Source: Chloroflexota bacterium (GTDB taxonomy: Bacteria; Chloroflexota; Anaerolineae; 4572-78; J111). From it: a stretch of DNA of 6,834 bases. A program made the position numbers and the translations under genes. This document shows positions 5,783 through 6,834 of this stretch, piece by piece; position 1 is the first letter of the stretch; every line of letters begins with the position of its first letter. The stretch lies in NCBI GenBank assembly GCA_003695455.1, contig RFJF01000451.1:1-6834 (forward strand). The letters are read 5' to 3'. The notes beneath the pieces are model-generated. The model searched no databases, had not been told where the DNA came from, and was given only the letters and a program-made list of their open reading frames with translations.

Positions 5783-6814
5783 TCAGCGGGTACGATTCAT
5801 CAGAAAGCGGGCAATGGCTTGCAGATTGGTTTGCGCCGGGTTGGAGATGGGTATTTGCGCCAGCGCCGAAAAAGCAGCTTCGGTGGTGGCATCGGCCTTT
5901 TGGCGGGCGTAGGATTGCGCGCCGGCCAGCGCCAGACATTCACGCACAAAGCCGATTTCGGCATCTGACAGCGGCTCCGAAGCGGCGTACAATTGCCGCA
6001 GTTGCTCGCCGCGCGCGCCGGTTGTTTGTTCCAACGTGTAAAGTACGGGCAGGGTTTTCTTTTTGCGGCGCAGGTCGTTGTCTGCCGATTTGCCGGTGCG
6101 GTCAGAGTCTCCCCAAATGCCCAGCATATCATCCTGAATTTGAAACGCAATGCCCAGGTTACGGGCAAATACGCGGTAATTTTCAATAACCGATTCATCA
6201 TTGCTGCCCAGCACCGCGCCCGACAGGATTGCGGCCTCTAGCAGCGCGCCGGTTTTTTTGTAAACCATATCCAGATACATTTCTGTGGTAACGGTTTGGC
6301 TCTGCTCAAATCGAATGTCCAAATCCTGCCCTTTGGTCAACTCAAGGCAGGCGGTCACCACCAGATTTTGCACGGCCAGAATTTGTCCGGCAGAAAAATG
6401 TTCTGCCGAAAGCTGACCCAGCGTGCGAAAAGCCAGCGTGTACAGGTAGTCGCCGGCATTGATAACCAGCGGCTGCCCCCAAATGGTCCACGCGGTAGGC
6501 CGTCCGCGCCGCACATGGTCGTTGTCTTCAATGTCATCATGAAGCAGGGTGAAGTTATGAATCAGTTCGATGGCGGCGGCGGCGGGCAGCGCAGGTTGAA
6601 ACCGGCCGGTCAACGCCTCAAAGACCAGCAAACTCAGCACCGGGCGCAGCATTTTACCGCTTTCTGAACGCACCGGCCTGAAATCCTGGTTAGCCCAGCC
6701 GATATGATATTCAATGACTCCTTTCAGAAACGGCGGCGAATCATTGAGCGCGTCCCGTATGGTTTGTTCAATGTGCGGCGTATAATGACGAATTATTTCA
6801 TGAATTGTAGACAA
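5783..6814 (-). CDS. Short-chain trans-polyprenyl diphosphate synthase (FPP/GGPP synthase type)
   Basis: This 343-residue soluble all-alpha enzyme condenses isopentenyl diphosphate with allylic diphosphates. The IPP-binding SGKMLRP lies at 52-58 (R57; the usual GGKR has become SGKM). The first Asp-rich motif is DDIED at 93-97 followed by RRGRPT, and the second is DDMLG at 228-232 followed by GDSDRTGKSADND. The first motif lacks the two-residue insert of bacterial type II FPP synthases, and the residue five before it is F88. In this family an aromatic there blocks the elongation tunnel, so a C15-C20 product is more likely than a long quinone tail. The product probably primes UppS, encoded 24 nt downstream, and may also feed other isoprenoids. 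The chosen start is TTG 6814-6812; the frame stays open to the window edge, so an earlier start outside cannot be excluded. Confidence 0.92.
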   Translation of the reverse strand: MSTIHEIIRHYTPHIEQTIRDALNDSPPFLKGVIEYHIGWANQDFRPVRSESGKMLRPVLSLLVFEALTGRFQPALPAAAAIELIHNFTLLHDDIEDNDHVRRGRPTAWTIWGQPLVINAGDYLYTLAFRTLGQLSAEHFSAGQILAVQNLVVTACLELTKGQDLDIRFEQSQTVTTEMYLDMVYKKTGALLEAAILSGAVLGSNDESVIENYRVFARNLGIAFQIQDDMLGIWGDSDRTGKSADNDLRRKKKTLPVLYTLEQTTGARGEQLRQLYAASEPLSDAEIGFVRECLALAGAQSYARQKADATTEAAFSALAQIPISNPAQTNLQAIARFLMNRTR

Positions 6815-6825
6815 TTTATTGTAAA

Positions 6826-6831
6826 TCCTTT
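6826..6831 (-). promoter_or_regulatory. Probable ribosome-binding site for the TTG start of the polyprenyl synthase
   Basis: On the minus strand AAAGGA lies 11 nt before TTG 6814-6812. The spacing is somewhat long, but it pairs with the 5' half of the SD core. No in-frame ATG or GTG exists between this site and the conserved part of the protein, which makes the rare TTG the best visible start. The promoter of this operon must lie beyond the window. Confidence 0.5.
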
Positions 6832-6834
6832 GCG

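Noticed and set aside
6781..6786. TATAAT on the plus strand near the right edge
   Set aside because: It lies inside the 5' coding part of the minus-strand polyprenyl synthase, has no visible -35 partner and faces no plus-strand gene in view.

Overview
The window looks like chromosomal DNA of a free-living, moderately GC-rich bacterium, most plausibly a Chloroflexota (Anaerolineae/Caldilineae-like) organism. I infer this from the style of the Ser/Thr kinase (start MIGRTLGRYRI plus a C-terminal PD40 propeller), the TetA-like MFS protein and the DUF3524-type glycosyltransferase. I could not run a database search. There is no sign of an integrase, transposase, phage gene, CRISPR array, tRNA or rRNA. 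It is a compact block of five complete genes plus the tail of a sixth.

Layout. Positions 1-80 hold the last 25 codons of an unrecognised plus-strand gene. An extended -10 promoter (TGaTATAAT, 154-162) and a strong Shine-Dalgarno (200-205) lead into a membrane-anchored Ser/Thr kinase with an extracytoplasmic beta-propeller. Its true start is almost certainly GTG 211, not the upstream GTG 172. A second canonical promoter (TTGACA-16-TACAAT, 2071-2098) and a roughly 130-nt leader with a 10-bp direct repeat drive a tight plus-strand operon: MFS efflux protein (2234-3508), FolB/FolX-type dihydroneopterin aldolase/epimerase (3533-3907) and a GTDC1/QTMAN-type glycosyltransferase (3920-5023), with gaps of 24 and 12 nt. 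Converging from the minus strand is a two-gene isoprenoid operon: a short-chain polyprenyl diphosphate synthase (TTG start, 5783-6814) followed after 24 nt by undecaprenyl diphosphate synthase uppS (5024-5758). The stop codons of the glycosyltransferase and uppS abut exactly (TAG|CTA), leaving no intergenic space for a terminator.

How the genes may work together. The minus-strand pair is a coherent pathway: allylic diphosphate synthesis, then cis-prenyl elongation to the lipid carrier for cell-wall glycans. The plus-strand operon is less obvious. Its most interesting member is a bacterial homologue of the enzyme that mannosylates queuosine in animal tRNA-Asp, coupled to a T-fold pterin enzyme. 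T-fold enzymes also make queuosine precursors, so a link to modified-nucleoside metabolism is worth testing, but that is inference. The glycosyltransferase also departs from the GT-B EX7E motif (D278...Q286), which could mean altered donor use or reduced activity.
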